Origin: Amorphus orientalis
Lineage (GTDB): Bacteria > Pseudomonadota > Alphaproteobacteria > Rhizobiales > Amorphaceae
Assembly: GCF_030814015.1 (NCBI RefSeq)
Contig: NZ_JAUSUL010000002.1
Location: forward strand, 496,001-560,000
Reading direction: 5' to 3'
Length of the DNA stretch: 64,000 bases
In this document: piece by piece, positions 42,679-52,281 of the stretch
Position numbering within the stretch: the stretch's first letter is position 1
Layout: each line of letters starts with the position of its first letter
Made by a program: the position numbers and the translations under genes
Notes under the pieces: model-generated
What the model was told of the DNA's origin: nothing
What the model saw: the letters and a program-made list of their open reading frames with translations, nothing else
Databases searched by the model: none

Positions 42679-44160
42679 TTACCTCATGCTCCCATGCCGC
42701 GATGCGCGGCGCCCCTCCGGATCGCTCGATCGACCTGCAGGCGGGCTGGAGTCGGTGTCGTCCGCCGCCCCGCGAAGCCGGTCGAGATCCGCCCCTTCGA
42801 AGACCCGACCCAGAAGGTCGTTGAGGCCGCCGATGGCGACAGTCCGCAACCCTTTCGGCGAATCCGCCGTCACCGCTTCGGGAACCACTGCCTGGCCGAA
42901 CCCCAGTTTCTCCGCTTCCTTCAGGCGACCCGCCGCGTGCGCGACCGACCGAACGCGACCGGACAGACTGACTTCGCCGAAATAGACGCAATCACTGGGC
43001 AGGGCAAGTCCGGCCAGAGAGGAGACGAGGGCGGCCGCCACGGCAAGGTCGGCGGCGGGCTCGGTGATGCGCAAGCCGCCGGCCACGGCGAGATAGACGT
43101 CGGAGCCGGCGAGACGGACGCCGCATCGCGCTTCGAGAACCGCGATGACCATCGCAAGCCGGTTGGAATCCCAGCCCACCACGGCCCGGCGCGGCGTTCC
43201 GAGGCTGGAGGGCGCGACCAGGGCCTGGATCTCCACCAGCAGCGGCCGGGTGCCTTCCATGCCGGCGAAGACCGCCGCGCCGGGGCTCGCGGTGTCGCGC
43301 TCGCCGAGGAAGAGCTGGGACGGATTGTCCACTTCCTTCAGCCCCGACCCGGTCATCTCGAACACGCCGATCTCGTCGGTCGGGCCGAATCGGTTCTTGG
43401 TGGCCCGCAGAAGCCGGAACGAGTGACTGCCGTCGCCCTCGAAGGTGATCACCGCGTCGACCATGTGCTCGACGACGCGGGGGCCCGCGAGCTGGCCGTC
43501 CTTGGTGACGTGGCCGACCAGCACGACCGTGGCTCCGGACGTCTTGGCGTAGCGGATCAGGGCCTGGGCGCTGGCGCGGACCTGGGAGACGGTGCCGGGG
43601 GCTGCTTCCGCGATCGAGGTGTAGAGCGTCTGGATGGAATCGATGATGACCAGCGCCGGCCGCGGCCCCGACGACAGCGTCGCCAGAATGTCCTCCACGC
43701 TGGTTTCCGCCGCCAGCGCCACAGGTGCGGCGGTGACCGAGAGCCGGTCGGCGCGCAGCCGCACCTGGGCGATCGCCTCCTCGCCGGAGATGTAGACCAC
43801 CGGATCGCCGCCCATGGCCACGCGTGCGGCCGCCTGAAGCAGGAGGGTCGACTTGCCGATGCCGGGATCGCCGCCGACGAGCAGCACCGAACCGGGTACG
43901 AAACCGCCTCCGGTGACCCGGTCGAGTTCGCCGATGCCGGTTTCGAGCCGCGGCGGCTCGTCGTCGCTGCCGGCGAGGCTCTGGAGCTGGACGCGCCGGC
44001 CCTTGACCGACGGCGCCTTGCCGGTGCCGGCCAGGATCGGGTCGGCTCCGACCTCTTCGACGATCGAGTTCCAGGCGCCGCAGGCGTCGCACTTACCGGC
44101 CCAGCGGCCGGTGACGGCGCCGCACTCCTGGCAGACGAAGCGGGGTGCGCGCTTGGCCAT
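42679..44160 (-). CDS. radA: DNA repair protein RadA
   Basis: A 493-residue RecA-like branch-migration helicase. The N-terminal C4 zinc finger is FVCQEC ... KCDACGAWN, the Walker A is GDPGIGKST, the RadA-specific motif is TKNRFGPTDE, and a Lon-protease-like C-terminal domain follows. It processes recombination intermediates. Its ATG overlaps the alr stop by one base, so the two are translationally coupled. Confidence 0.95.
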   Translation of the reverse strand: MAKRAPRFVCQECGAVTGRWAGKCDACGAWNSIVEEVGADPILAGTGKAPSVKGRRVQLQSLAGSDDEPPRLETGIGELDRVTGGGFVPGSVLLVGGDPGIGKSTLLLQAAARVAMGGDPVVYISGEEAIAQVRLRADRLSVTAAPVALAAETSVEDILATLSSGPRPALVIIDSIQTLYTSIAEAAPGTVSQVRASAQALIRYAKTSGATVVLVGHVTKDGQLAGPRVVEHMVDAVITFEGDGSHSFRLLRATKNRFGPTDEIGVFEMTGSGLKEVDNPSQLFLGERDTASPGAAVFAGMEGTRPLLVEIQALVAPSSLGTPRRAVVGWDSNRLAMVIAVLEARCGVRLAGSDVYLAVAGGLRITEPAADLAVAAALVSSLAGLALPSDCVYFGEVSLSGRVRSVAHAAGRLKEAEKLGFGQAVVPEAVTADSPKGLRTVAIGGLNDLLGRVFEGADLDRLRGAADDTDSSPPAGRSSDPEGRRASRHGSMR

Positions 44161-45308
44161 CAGGCGAGGTCCAGGCCGACATAGCGCCGCGCGTAGCGGC
44201 GCGAGAGATCGGTGAGGTACTCGTAGCCGATTGTACCGGCCGCTCCGGCCACCTCGTCGAGGGGCACGTGGCGGCCCAACAGCTCGATCCAGGCGCCGCG
44301 ATGCATGATCCGATCCGGCACAGCGCTGACGTCGAGGGCGATCAGGTCCATGGAGACGCGGCCGATGAAGGGCAGGCGGTGTCCGGCGATCCAGCCGTAC
44401 GCCCCCGGCGCACCGTCAGCGCTGCCGGCGGCCCGCAGGAAGCCGTCGGCATATCCGACCGAGACCACCGCCACACGGGTCGGCTCATGGACCGTCTGGG
44501 CGGCGCCGTAGCCGACGGTGTCGCCGGGCGCCACCTCGCGGACCTGAAGCACCCGGGCTTCCAGGGTGGCGACCGGCGCCATCGGGTTTTCCACGCCGTT
44601 GCGGCACGCGCCGCCGTACAGCGCGATCCCGGGCCGGACTAGGTCGAAATGGTAGGCCGGACCGTTCAGCACGCCGGCGGAATTGGCGAGCGAGGCAGGG
44701 ACCTCCGGAAACAGCTCGCGCGCCTTGGAAAACCTTTGGAGCTGCTGCTCGTTCAGCGGGTGGTCCGGGCTGTCTCCACAGGCCAGATGGCTGATCAAGA
44801 GCTTCGGCGCGACGCCGGGCGGCATCTCCACGCCGGCGCATGCCTGGGCCTCGTCGAGGGTCATGCCCAGCCGGTTCATGCCGGTATCCACGTGGATCGC
44901 CGCCGGAAGTTCGCGCTCAACGGCGCGCGCATGGCGGCTCCAGTCCTCCACCTCCCCGGGGCTGCCGAGCACCGGAATGAGCTTGGCCTCGCAATAGTCC
45001 GCCTCCGCGCCGCGGAACAGGCCGTTGAGGACGTAGACGGTCGCGCCGGGAAGGACTTCGCGCAGGCGCATGCCTTCCTCCGGCAACGCCACGAAGAAGG
45101 TGCCACAGCCGGCGGACCACAGTGCGTCGACCGCCCGTTCCAGGCCGATCCCGTAGCCGTCGCCCTTCACGACGGCGGCGCACTGTGCGGTCTGGGCGGT
45201 GTCGCGCAGCATGCGCCAGTTGGAGGCGAGCGCGGCCAAGTCGATGGTCAGCCGGGCGCCGGCATGCTGCTCTCTCGGGTGGGCGGGGGAGAAAGGGCTG
45301 CGGAACAC
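44160..45308 (-). CDS. alr: alanine racemase
   Basis: A 382-residue PLP enzyme that makes D-alanine for peptidoglycan. The PLP lysine is in AAVVKGDGYGIG (commonly VVKADAYG), and the second catalytic base Tyr is in VSVGYADGFLRA. PGIALYGG and GRVSMDLIALDV are typical. No ATG exists in a suitable place; GTG 45308 is proposed, giving MFRSPFSPAH before the conserved RLTIDLAAL. The exact start is uncertain. It lies 107 bases after dnaB. Confidence 0.9.
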   Translation of the reverse strand: MFRSPFSPAHPREQHAGARLTIDLAALASNWRMLRDTAQTAQCAAVVKGDGYGIGLERAVDALWSAGCGTFFVALPEEGMRLREVLPGATVYVLNGLFRGAEADYCEAKLIPVLGSPGEVEDWSRHARAVERELPAAIHVDTGMNRLGMTLDEAQACAGVEMPPGVAPKLLISHLACGDSPDHPLNEQQLQRFSKARELFPEVPASLANSAGVLNGPAYHFDLVRPGIALYGGACRNGVENPMAPVATLEARVLQVREVAPGDTVGYGAAQTVHEPTRVAVVSVGYADGFLRAAGSADGAPGAYGWIAGHRLPFIGRVSMDLIALDVSAVPDRIMHRGAWIELLGRHVPLDEVAGAAGTIGYEYLTDLSRRYARRYVGLDLA

Positions 45309-45415
45309 CGGTGCTGGATCCTGAATTGTCGCGCCACGAACGCCGGGCCCGTGGCCGTCGATGAATTTGCTGTCTGCTCCGATGACCTGACCGGAGCAGC
45401 CTGCCTGCGCGCTGC

Positions 45416-46903
45416 CTAGTCGTGCCGTTCGGGAAGATGGTCGTCGGGAGCAAGGCTGGAGAACCGGGTGACGTCGGAATCGAACTGCAGGTTGACGGTG
45501 CCCGTCGGGCCGTGACGCTGCTTGCCCACAATGACTTCGGCGCGGCCGGCGACCTGCTCCATCTGTGCCTGCCACTCGAAGAACTCTTCCGTCCCTTCCT
45601 TCGGCTTGCGGCTCTGCAGATAGTACTCCTCGCGGAACACGAACATCACCACGTCCGCGTCCTGCTCGATGGAACCCGATTCGCGCAAGTCCGCAAGCTG
45701 CGGCCGTTTGTCTTCGCGGGCTTCCACCTGACGCGAGAGCTGGGAGAGGGCCAGGACCGGAACGGCGAGCTCCTTGGCGAGCGCTTTCAGCCCGGTGGTG
45801 ATTTCGGTGATCTCCTGAACACGGCTGTCGGAGGCGCGCTTGCCGGATCCCTGCAGGAGCTGGAGGTAGTCGATCACCAGCACGTCGAGACCGCGCTGGC
45901 GCTTCAGGCGCCGCGCCCGGGCGGCGAGCTGGCCGATGGTGAGACCGCCCGACTGGTCGATATAGAGCGGCAGCGTCCGCATTTCCTGGGCGGTGGCGGC
46001 GAGGCGGGCGAACTGCTCCTCGTCGATGGCGCCGCGCCGGATCAGCGAGGAGGAGACGCCCGACTGCTCGGCCAGGATACGGGTGGCGAGCTGCTCGGAC
46101 GACATTTCCAGCGAGAAGAAGCCGACGATGCCGCCGTCGATCGTCTTCATGGTCCCGTCCGGCTGTTCCTCCGCCTTGTGGGCCCGCGCGATGTTGAAGG
46201 CGATGTTGGTCGCCAGCGAGGTTTTGCCCATGGCCGGGCGGCCGGCGAGGATGATCAGGTCGGACGACTGCAGGCCGCCGACCTGCCGGTCGAGATCGAC
46301 CAGCCCGGTCGCGATGCCGGAGAGGTGGCCGGAGCGTTCGAACGCCGCCGCCGCCATGTCGACGGCCGCGGTCACGGCGTCGGAGAAGGTCGAGAAGCCG
46401 CCCTCGAACCGGCCGCTTTCCGCCAGCGAGAACAGCTTGCGCTCCACCTCCTCGATCTGATGGCGGGGCGTCGCGTCGATCGGCGAATCGTAGGCGAGAT
46501 TGACCATGTCCTCGCCGATGACGATCAGCGAACGCCGCAGGGCGAGATCCATCAGCGTGCGGCCGTAGTCTTCCGCGTTGATGATCGTGGTCGCATCCGC
46601 GGCGAGGCGCAGCAGATACTGGGTGATCGGTATATCGCCGACCTTGGCATCGGCGGGGAAGAACGTCTTCACCGTGATCGGCGAGGCGACCTTGCCCGCC
46701 CGGATCAGCTGGGACGTCTTCTCGTAGATCTGCCGGTGCTGATCGATGAAGAAGTGGGTCGGCTCCAGGAAGTCCGTGACCCGGTAGAACGTCTCGTTGT
46801 TGACGAGAATGGCGCCCAGAAGCTGCCGCTCGATCTCCACATTGTGGGGGGAGGAGCGGGTATCGGCGGTCTCGCTTGTGATCGAAAGGGCCGACGTGGC
46901 CAT
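45416..46903 (-). CDS. dnaB: replicative DNA helicase DnaB
   Basis: A 495-residue hexameric helicase. The N-terminal domain (PHNVEIERQLLGAIL) binds primase and the C-terminal RecA-like domain has Walker A GRPAMGKTSLA, DYLQLL and LSQLSRQVEARED. An insertion in the ATPase domain (KAEEQPDGTMKTIDGG) is typical of alphaproteobacterial DnaB. It heads the dnaB-alr-radA-cvpA-purF cluster, with a 229-base upstream gap in which I see no further gene. Confidence 0.95.
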   Translation of the reverse strand: MATSALSITSETADTRSSPHNVEIERQLLGAILVNNETFYRVTDFLEPTHFFIDQHRQIYEKTSQLIRAGKVASPITVKTFFPADAKVGDIPITQYLLRLAADATTIINAEDYGRTLMDLALRRSLIVIGEDMVNLAYDSPIDATPRHQIEEVERKLFSLAESGRFEGGFSTFSDAVTAAVDMAAAAFERSGHLSGIATGLVDLDRQVGGLQSSDLIILAGRPAMGKTSLATNIAFNIARAHKAEEQPDGTMKTIDGGIVGFFSLEMSSEQLATRILAEQSGVSSSLIRRGAIDEEQFARLAATAQEMRTLPLYIDQSGGLTIGQLAARARRLKRQRGLDVLVIDYLQLLQGSGKRASDSRVQEITEITTGLKALAKELAVPVLALSQLSRQVEAREDKRPQLADLRESGSIEQDADVVMFVFREEYYLQSRKPKEGTEEFFEWQAQMEQVAGRAEVIVGKQRHGPTGTVNLQFDSDVTRFSSLAPDDHLPERHD

Positions 46904-47132
46904 CGGTTCGCTCCGTCCCGTTCAGGGTCGCCCAAAGACGTCCGGCACCGTGCCCGTAATGGGCGCGCTTTCGAGGCCGGATCATGACACGAAGGCGGCG
47001 AGGATCAGGCCCCGGCCGCACGCTTACGCTTAGCGACTCTTCAACGCCAAGGGGAGGGGGAGGGCCTCGTCGCCCCCGCTATCCACGGCCTCGTGCAGTG
47101 TGCCGCGATTCGGACTTGACCGGCGAACCGGC

Positions 47133-48386
47133 CTACTCGCCGGCTTCCTGAAGCCGAACCGCAGTCCCGTCGATCCCGCGCAGACGGTTTTCGGTCTCCA
47201 CCATGTAGTTGCGGGTGAGCGGCAGGGCCTCCTGATCTTTGGTGATCTGGATCTGGAAGACCATCATGTCCTGATAGCGGAATGCCGTCTCCGAGCCCGC
47301 CAGATAGAATTCCCACATCCGGCAGAACCGCTCGTCGTAAAGCGCCTTGGCCTCCTCGCGCCGCGCCATGAAGCGCTCGCGCCAGGCCCGCAGCGTGTCG
47401 GCGTAGTGGAGCCGAAGGATCTCGATGTCGGTGATCTTCAGACCGGCGGACTCGATCACGGGGATCACTTCCGACAGCGCCGGGATGTAGCCGCCCGGGA
47501 AAATGTATTTGTCGATCCAGGAGTTGGTGTCTCCGGGTCCGTCGAAACGGCCGATCGAATGGAGCAGCATGACCCCGTCGTCGGTCAGAAGATCCCGGCA
47601 CTTGCGGAAATACTCCGGGAAATAGCCGACGCCGACGTGCTCGAACATGCCGACCGACACGATGCGGTCGAATGGTCCGTCAAGGTTGCGATAGTCCTTG
47701 AGGTGGAACTGGGCGCGATCGGCGAGGCCCGCTTCGGAGGCACGTGCGTTGGCCCGCTCGTGCTGCTCGGTGGACAGCGTGACGCCGGTCACGTCGGCAT
47801 TCAGATTGCGGGCGAGATAGAGCCCCATTCCGCCCCAGCCACAGCCGATATCCAGGACCTTCATGTCCGGCTCGATGGCCAGCTTGGCGGCGATGTGCCG
47901 CTTCTTGGCGAGCTGGGCGTCGTCGAGGTCCGCGTCGGCCGTCTCGAAATAGGCGCAGGAATATTGCCAGTCCTCGTCGAGGAAGAGGCGATAGAGGTCG
48001 CCCGACAGATCGTAGTGATGGGCGACGTTGGAGCGGGAACGGGTCAGCGTGTTGTTCTGACGGAGCCGGCGGGTGAGATAGCGATAGGTCTCTTCGGCCT
48101 TTATCCACCAGGCCGGCCGGTCCAGCCCCGCGTTGGACAGGACCACGGCCAGAAAATCGTAGATCGAGCCCTCGTCCATGACGAGCGACCCGTCCATGTA
48201 GCACTCGCCGACCTTGAGCCCGGGATTGAGAATGCAGCTGCGCTCGGCCTTCGGGTCCGTGAAGCGTACCTGCACCAAGTCTCCGGTGCCGTCGCCGAAG
48301 GCTTGAACCTTGCCTTCGGCATCGACGATCTTGAGATTTCCCGCCTTCACGACTCTCGACAGGAAGGTTTTCAGAAGCCGGTCCAT
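47133..48386 (-). CDS. cfa: cyclopropane-fatty-acyl-phospholipid synthase
   Basis: A 417-residue SAM-dependent enzyme that methylenates unsaturated acyl chains in membrane phospholipids. The SAM motif is VLDIGCGWGGMGLYLA. Lipid-binding and active-site segments SNVAHHYDLSGDLYRLFLDEDWQYSCAYF, MFEHVGVGYF and WIDKYIFPGGYIP are intact. The N-terminal domain (1-100) is present. It stands between dnaB and rplI, with gaps of 229 and 118 bases, so probably its own unit. Confidence 0.93.
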   Translation of the reverse strand: MDRLLKTFLSRVVKAGNLKIVDAEGKVQAFGDGTGDLVQVRFTDPKAERSCILNPGLKVGECYMDGSLVMDEGSIYDFLAVVLSNAGLDRPAWWIKAEETYRYLTRRLRQNNTLTRSRSNVAHHYDLSGDLYRLFLDEDWQYSCAYFETADADLDDAQLAKKRHIAAKLAIEPDMKVLDIGCGWGGMGLYLARNLNADVTGVTLSTEQHERANARASEAGLADRAQFHLKDYRNLDGPFDRIVSVGMFEHVGVGYFPEYFRKCRDLLTDDGVMLLHSIGRFDGPGDTNSWIDKYIFPGGYIPALSEVIPVIESAGLKITDIEILRLHYADTLRAWRERFMARREEAKALYDERFCRMWEFYLAGSETAFRYQDMMVFQIQITKDQEALPLTRNYMVETENRLRGIDGTAVRLQEAGE

Positions 48387-48463
48387 ACTGCGCCCCGTCG
48401 CGGATCCAGTAGATGGGAGCGTCCGCGACTCTCCGTTTCAACTGGCGCCATCGTAAGCAAAGG

Positions 48464-48488
48464 ACCGCGCGCGGCTCAAGCGCGCGGT
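48464..48488 (-). terminator. rplI terminator hairpin
   Basis: On the minus strand ACCGCGCGC and GCGCGCGGT form a perfect 9-bp stem with a 7-base loop, 16 bases after the rplI stop, followed by CCTTTGC. A Rho-independent-type terminator of the rpsF-rpsR-rplI operon is likely despite the short T-run. Confidence 0.6.
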
Positions 48489-48504
48489 CACCGGTCCGTG
48501 AAGA

Positions 48505-49107
48505 TCAGCTAAGTTCCTGGTCCGCTGTGTCTTCTGCGTCAGTCTCTGCGGTCTCGCCTTCGGCCAGATCGCCCTCGCTCTCCTCGTCTTCCTCCTCCTC
48601 GAAGGTGAAGTACTCGTCGCGGGAGAGAACGTTTTCGCCGCGGGCCTGACGCTCGGCCTCGTCCTGGGAACGGGCGACGTTCATGGTCACGGTGACGGCG
48701 ACTTCCGGGTGAAGCCGGATGGAGACTTCATGAATGCCCAGCGCCTTGATCGGCTGGTGCATCTCGACCTGGTTGCGGCCGATCGTGAAGCCGTTCTCCG
48801 TCAGGATCTCGGAAATGTCGCGGGTCGACACCGAGCCGTAGAGCTGGCCCGTCTCGCCGGCCTGGCGAATGGTGATGAAGCTCTCGCCGTTGAGGCTCTC
48901 GCCGACCTTCTCCGCTTCCTGGCGGCGTTCGAGGTTCTTGGCCTCGAGCTGGACGCGCTCGCGCTCGAAGCGCTTGCGGTTGTCGTCGTTGGCGCGAAGG
49001 GCCTTGCCCTGGGGAAGCAGGAAGTTGCGCGCGAAGCCGTCGCGCACGCGCACGGTCTCGCCCATCTGGCCGAGCTTGGGAATGCGCTCCAGGAGAATGA
49101 CCTGCAT
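48505..49107 (-). CDS. rplI: 50S ribosomal protein L9
   Basis: A 200-residue L9. The standard N-terminal domain is [36 protein letters not shown], followed by a long helix and the C-terminal RNA-binding domain. A 50-residue acidic extension ([16 protein letters not shown]) is typical of alphaproteobacterial L9 and absent in E. coli. It lies 130 bases after rpsR in the conserved rpsF-rpsR-rplI order. Confidence 0.96.
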   Translation of the reverse strand: MQVILLERIPKLGQMGETVRVRDGFARNFLLPQGKALRANDDNRKRFERERVQLEAKNLERRQEAEKVGESLNGESFITIRQAGETGQLYGSVSTRDISEILTENGFTIGRNQVEMHQPIKALGIHEVSIRLHPEVAVTVTMNVARSQDEAERQARGENVLSRDEYFTFEEEEDEESEGDLAEGETAETDAEDTADQELS

Positions 49108-49237
49108 TGTTCAGTTCCTTTCCATCTGTCCCGCGATCTGGGAGCGGTTAGAGGCCGGTCGCATCGGCGCCGGCCCCAAAGGACTGACCCCCGGCCGACA
49201 AGGACCGGGGGTCAGCAATTTCAAAAGGCGCGTGGCC

Positions 49238-49486
49238 TTATTTGATCACGTACGGCAGCAGGCCTAGGAAGCGGGCGCGCTTGATCGCGCGTGCCAGCTC
49301 GCGCTGCTTCTTCGCCGAAACGGCGGTGATGCGCGAGGGAACGATCTTGCCGCGCTCGGACACGTAGCGCTGCAGGAGCTTCACGTCCTTGTAGTCGATC
49401 TTCGGCGCGTTGACGCCGGAGAACGGACAGGTCTTGCGACGGCGGAAGAAAGGCCGCCGGGTCGGAAGCTGGGCGATATCGATCAT
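49238..49486 (-). CDS. rpsR: 30S ribosomal protein S18
   Basis: An 82-residue S18 that pairs with S6 on the platform of the 30S subunit. [37 protein letters not shown] and the [20 protein letters not shown] ending are universally conserved. Its ATG overlaps the rpsF stop (ATGA). Confidence 0.97.
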   Translation of the reverse strand: MIDIAQLPTRRPFFRRRKTCPFSGVNAPKIDYKDVKLLQRYVSERGKIVPSRITAVSAKKQRELARAIKRARFLGLLPYVIK

Positions 49487-49932
49487 TGTGCACCTCCGCG
49501 ACGCTCGCCGCGATCACCGCGGTCTCCACGATCACCCCGGTCCGGACGGTCGCCCCGATCCGGGCGGTCGCCACGCTCGGGACGGTCGCCGCGACGGCGG
49601 TCATCGCGTTCGCGCTTCTGCTTCATGACGGACGGGCCGTCTTCGTGAGCCTCGACCTTCACCGTCAGATAACGGATCACGTCTTCGGAGAGCCGCATCT
49701 GACGCTCCATCTCGGCGATGGCCGCCGGCGGGGCATCGAGATCCATCAGGGCGTAGTGCGCCTTGCGGTTCTTCTTGACGCGGTAGGAGAGATTCTTGAG
49801 GCCCCAGTTCTCGATCCGTCCGACGGATCCACCGTATTCCTCAATCACGGCCTTGTACTGTTCGACGAGACCGTCGACCTGCTGGCCGGAAATGTCCTGG
49901 CGTGCCAGGAACACATGCTCGTAAAGCGGCAT
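49483..49932 (-). CDS. rpsF: 30S ribosomal protein S6
   Basis: A 149-residue S6. The globular domain is residues 1-105 ([39 protein letters not shown]). The C-terminal tail (106-149) is made of Arg-Gly-Asp repeats, giving a highly charged extension. The start at 49932 (MPLYEHV) has an AGGAAGG site; an upstream in-frame Met at 49959 is not used. It is first in the rpsF-rpsR-rplI operon. Confidence 0.95.
   Translation of the reverse strand: MPLYEHVFLARQDISGQQVDGLVEQYKAVIEEYGGSVGRIENWGLKNLSYRVKKNRKAHYALMDLDAPPAAIAEMERQMRLSEDVIRYLTVKVEAHEDGPSVMKQKRERDDRRRGDRPERGDRPDRGDRPDRGDRGDRGDRGERRGGAQ
49504..49596 (-). repeat. tandem repeat encoding the S6 RGDRP/RGD tail
   Basis: Residues 113-143 of S6 repeat the units [13 protein letters not shown] and RGD. 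At DNA level these are short direct repeats of the GGCGACCGxCC type. Such repeats can change length by slippage, so tail length may differ between strains. Confidence 0.7.
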
Positions 49933-50311
49933 GATGTGCCTTCCTCTGTTGCCCTTCACATCCGGCGCAAAGCCTCGTCGAAGCCTTCGGGAAAGGCGTT
50001 CGAATGCGCCTTCGCGAGCGGAAACACGGGAAAGCGGTTCCCGATGATGGGACCCTGCCTCGATCGGTCGACCACCGACCCAGGCTTTCCGTTCAGCTTC
50101 CAGCCGAATGTGATGTAGATCGGCGTATCTAGACGTTTCGGCGAAAAATGCAACGGGTTTGATCGGTTTTGGGTCTCGGCACTTGACAGGGTGCGATCGC
50201 GTCGTCTTTTTCCGGCCGCACGATTGATCCGTTCTTCATCGGCGGATGCACCTAACGAAACCCCGGCAAGCTTGCGCCGATCGCGCCTCCGGGAAGGATC
50301 GCCTGCTCAAT
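49933..50311. other. 379-base divergent control region between rpsF and fabD
   Basis: No gene seen. It must hold promoters for rpsF (minus) and fabD (plus). A 6-bp hairpin, AAGGCG (49993-49998) with CGCCTT (50007-50012), lies in the probable rpsF leader. Leader control of rpsF by the S6-S18 complex is known in other bacteria, but I cannot match that motif here. Confidence 0.6.
50183..50211 (+). promoter_or_regulatory. possible sigma-70-type promoter for fabD
   Basis: A consensus-like -35 box TTGACA at 50183-50188 and, 17 bases on, CTTTTT at 50206-50211, a poor -10. The position, about 100 bases before the fabD start, is reasonable. Confidence 0.35.
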
Positions 50312-51274
50312 ATGACGATCGCATTCACGTTCCCTGGTCAGGGCAGCCAGTCCGTCGGTATGGGCCGAGAGCTCGCCGACGCGTATCCGGCCGCCGCTGC
50401 CGTTTTCGAGGAAGTCGACGAGGCCCTCGGCGAGAAGCTGTCCGCGATTGCGTGGGACGGCCCGATCGAGACGCTGACGTTGACGGCCAACGCCCAGCCG
50501 GCGCTGATGGCGGTCAGCCTTGCGGCGATGCGCGCGCTTGAGGCGGAAGGCATTTCGCTTGCCGATACGGCGGCCCTCGTCGCCGGCCATTCGCTTGGCG
50601 AATATTCCGCGCTCGCCGCGGCCGGTGCCGTCTCCGTCGCCGATGCCGCGCGGCTCCTGCGCCAGCGCGGCCTAGCCATGCAGGACGCCGTTCCGGTGGG
50701 CGAGGGTGCCATGGCGGCGCTGCTCGGCCTGGACCGTGAGGCCGCCGAAGCCGTGGTGGCCGATGCGGCGGAAGGTGACGTGCTGGCTGTGGCCAACGAC
50801 AACGCCCCCGGCCAGGTCGTGGTGTCCGGCCACAAGGCCGCAGTCGAGCGCGCCATCGAGATCGCCAAGGAGCGCGGCGCAAAGCGCCCGATGCTGCTGC
50901 CGGTCTCCGCGCCGTTCCATTGTCCGCTGATGGCTCCTGCGGCCGACGTGATGGCCGACGCGCTGAAGTCCGTGTCGCTGCGCGCCCCGGTCGTGCCGGT
51001 GGTCGCCAATGTCCTGGCCGCGCCGATCAGCGAGCCGGACGAGATCCGCGCCCGGCTGGTCGAACAGGTCACCGGAAGCGTGCGCTGGCGCGAATCGGTG
51101 GAGTGGATGGCGGCGAACGGCGTTGACTGCGTCGCCGAAATCGGGTCCGGCAAGGTTCTGACTGGCCTTGCCAAGCGAATCGACCGAAGCCTCGAAGGCA
51201 TTGCGGTCAATACGCCCGACGATGTGCGCACGTTCGCCGAACGTGTGCGGTCCCAAAGCGAAAAAGGCGCCTGA
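50312..51274 (+). CDS. fabD: malonyl-CoA:ACP transacylase
   Basis: A 320-residue enzyme that loads malonyl groups on ACP for type II fatty-acid synthesis. The N-terminal TFPGQGSQSVGMG, nucleophile Ser in AGHSLGEYSAL and catalytic His in SAPFHCPLM are intact. The start at 50312 (MTIAFTFPG) follows a GGAAGGATC-type site; an upstream Met at 50246 is not used. It is first in the fabD-fabG-acpP-fabF run. Confidence 0.95.
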   Translation: MTIAFTFPGQGSQSVGMGRELADAYPAAAAVFEEVDEALGEKLSAIAWDGPIETLTLTANAQPALMAVSLAAMRALEAEGISLADTAALVAGHSLGEYSALAAAGAVSVADAARLLRQRGLAMQDAVPVGEGAMAALLGLDREAAEAVVADAAEGDVLAVANDNAPGQVVVSGHKAAVERAIEIAKERGAKRPMLLPVSAPFHCPLMAPAADVMADALKSVSLRAPVVPVVANVLAAPISEPDEIRARLVEQVTGSVRWRESVEWMAANGVDCVAEIGSGKVLTGLAKRIDRSLEGIAVNTPDDVRTFAERVRSQSEKGA

Positions 51275-51279
51275 GCGAC

Positions 51280-52017
51280 ATGTTCGACCTTTCCGGCAAG
51301 ACCGCGCTCGTCACGGGCGCAAGCGGCGGTATCGGCGGCGCGATCGCCCGGGCACTTCACGCCCAGGGTGCGAAGGTGGCGCTGTCCGGCACCCGGCGCG
51401 AGGCGCTGGACGCGCTGGCGGGCGAACTCGGCGACCGGGTGGCGGTGTGCCCGGCGGACCTGTCGGACCGGGAGAGCGTGGATGCGCTGGTGCCGGCCTG
51501 CGAAGAAGCGCTCGGAACCGTCGACATCCTCGTCAACAATGCCGGCATCACCCGGGACATGCTGGCGCTGCGGATGAAGAACGAGGACTGGGACCAGGTG
51601 CTCGAGGTCAACCTCTCGGTCGCCTTCCTGCTCTCGCGCGCCTGCCTGCGCACGATGATGCGTCAGCGCTCGGGCCGGATCATCAACATCACCTCGATCG
51701 TGGGCGTGACCGGCAACGCGGGGCAGGCGAATTACGCCGCCGCCAAGGCCGGCATGATCGGCATGACCAAGGCGCTCGCCAAGGAGGTCGCCACGCGCGG
51801 CGTCACGGTGAACGCGGTCGCGCCGGGCTTCATCGAAAGCCCGATGACGGATGCCCTGAACGACGAGCAGAAGAAATCGATTCTCTCCGCCGTGCCGGCC
51901 GGAACCCTCGGGCAGGGTTCCGACATCGCCGGCGGAGTGGTCTACCTGGCCAGCGACGAGGCTGGCTACGTCACCGGACAGACCCTCCACATCAATGGCG
52001 GGATGGTGATGATTTGA
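51280..52017 (+). CDS. fabG: 3-oxoacyl-ACP reductase
   Basis: A 245-residue SDR that reduces beta-ketoacyl-ACP with NADPH. The cofactor motif TGASGGIG, NNAG, and catalytic Ser-Tyr-Lys in NITSIVGVTGNAGQANYAAAK are all intact, in contrast to the SDR next to purF. It lies 5 bases after fabD and clearly shares its transcript. Confidence 0.95.
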   Translation: MFDLSGKTALVTGASGGIGGAIARALHAQGAKVALSGTRREALDALAGELGDRVAVCPADLSDRESVDALVPACEEALGTVDILVNNAGITRDMLALRMKNEDWDQVLEVNLSVAFLLSRACLRTMMRQRSGRIINITSIVGVTGNAGQANYAAAKAGMIGMTKALAKEVATRGVTVNAVAPGFIESPMTDALNDEQKKSILSAVPAGTLGQGSDIAGGVVYLASDEAGYVTGQTLHINGGMVMI

Positions 52018-52024
52018 CGTGATG

Positions 52025-52049
52025 AATGCGGGCCCAAGGGCCCGTCATT
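52025..52049 (+). terminator. stem-loop after fabG
   Basis: AATGCGGGCC pairs with GGCCCG-T-CATT (one bulged T) around CAAG, from 52025 to 52049, just after the fabG stop. It may partly end the fabDG transcript ahead of acpP, which is 264 bases downstream and probably has its own promoter. Confidence 0.45.
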
Positions 52050-52281
52050 CCTGGGCCGCAGGGCCCGCGGCGCTTCTGGTCAAGCCATTGAAAGTGTGTT
52101 ACCAACCGCCGCGCCCTGAGGACGGGCCGAGACAAGAACGCTACCGTGGCGGTCGCGACTGTCGAGGTCATTCGGTCCTGGATCTTCCGCTGGGTCTTTC
52201 CTAAGAGAAAACGACGCGGTCAACGAGAGGCCGGGACATCCCGGCAGGATAGTTTCGCCAAGCACAATCGAGGAACCGAGA

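Noticed and set aside
49933-50060. S6-S18 autoregulatory leader RNA before rpsF
   Set aside because: A hairpin is present but I could not match the known binding features, so it is only mentioned, not called.
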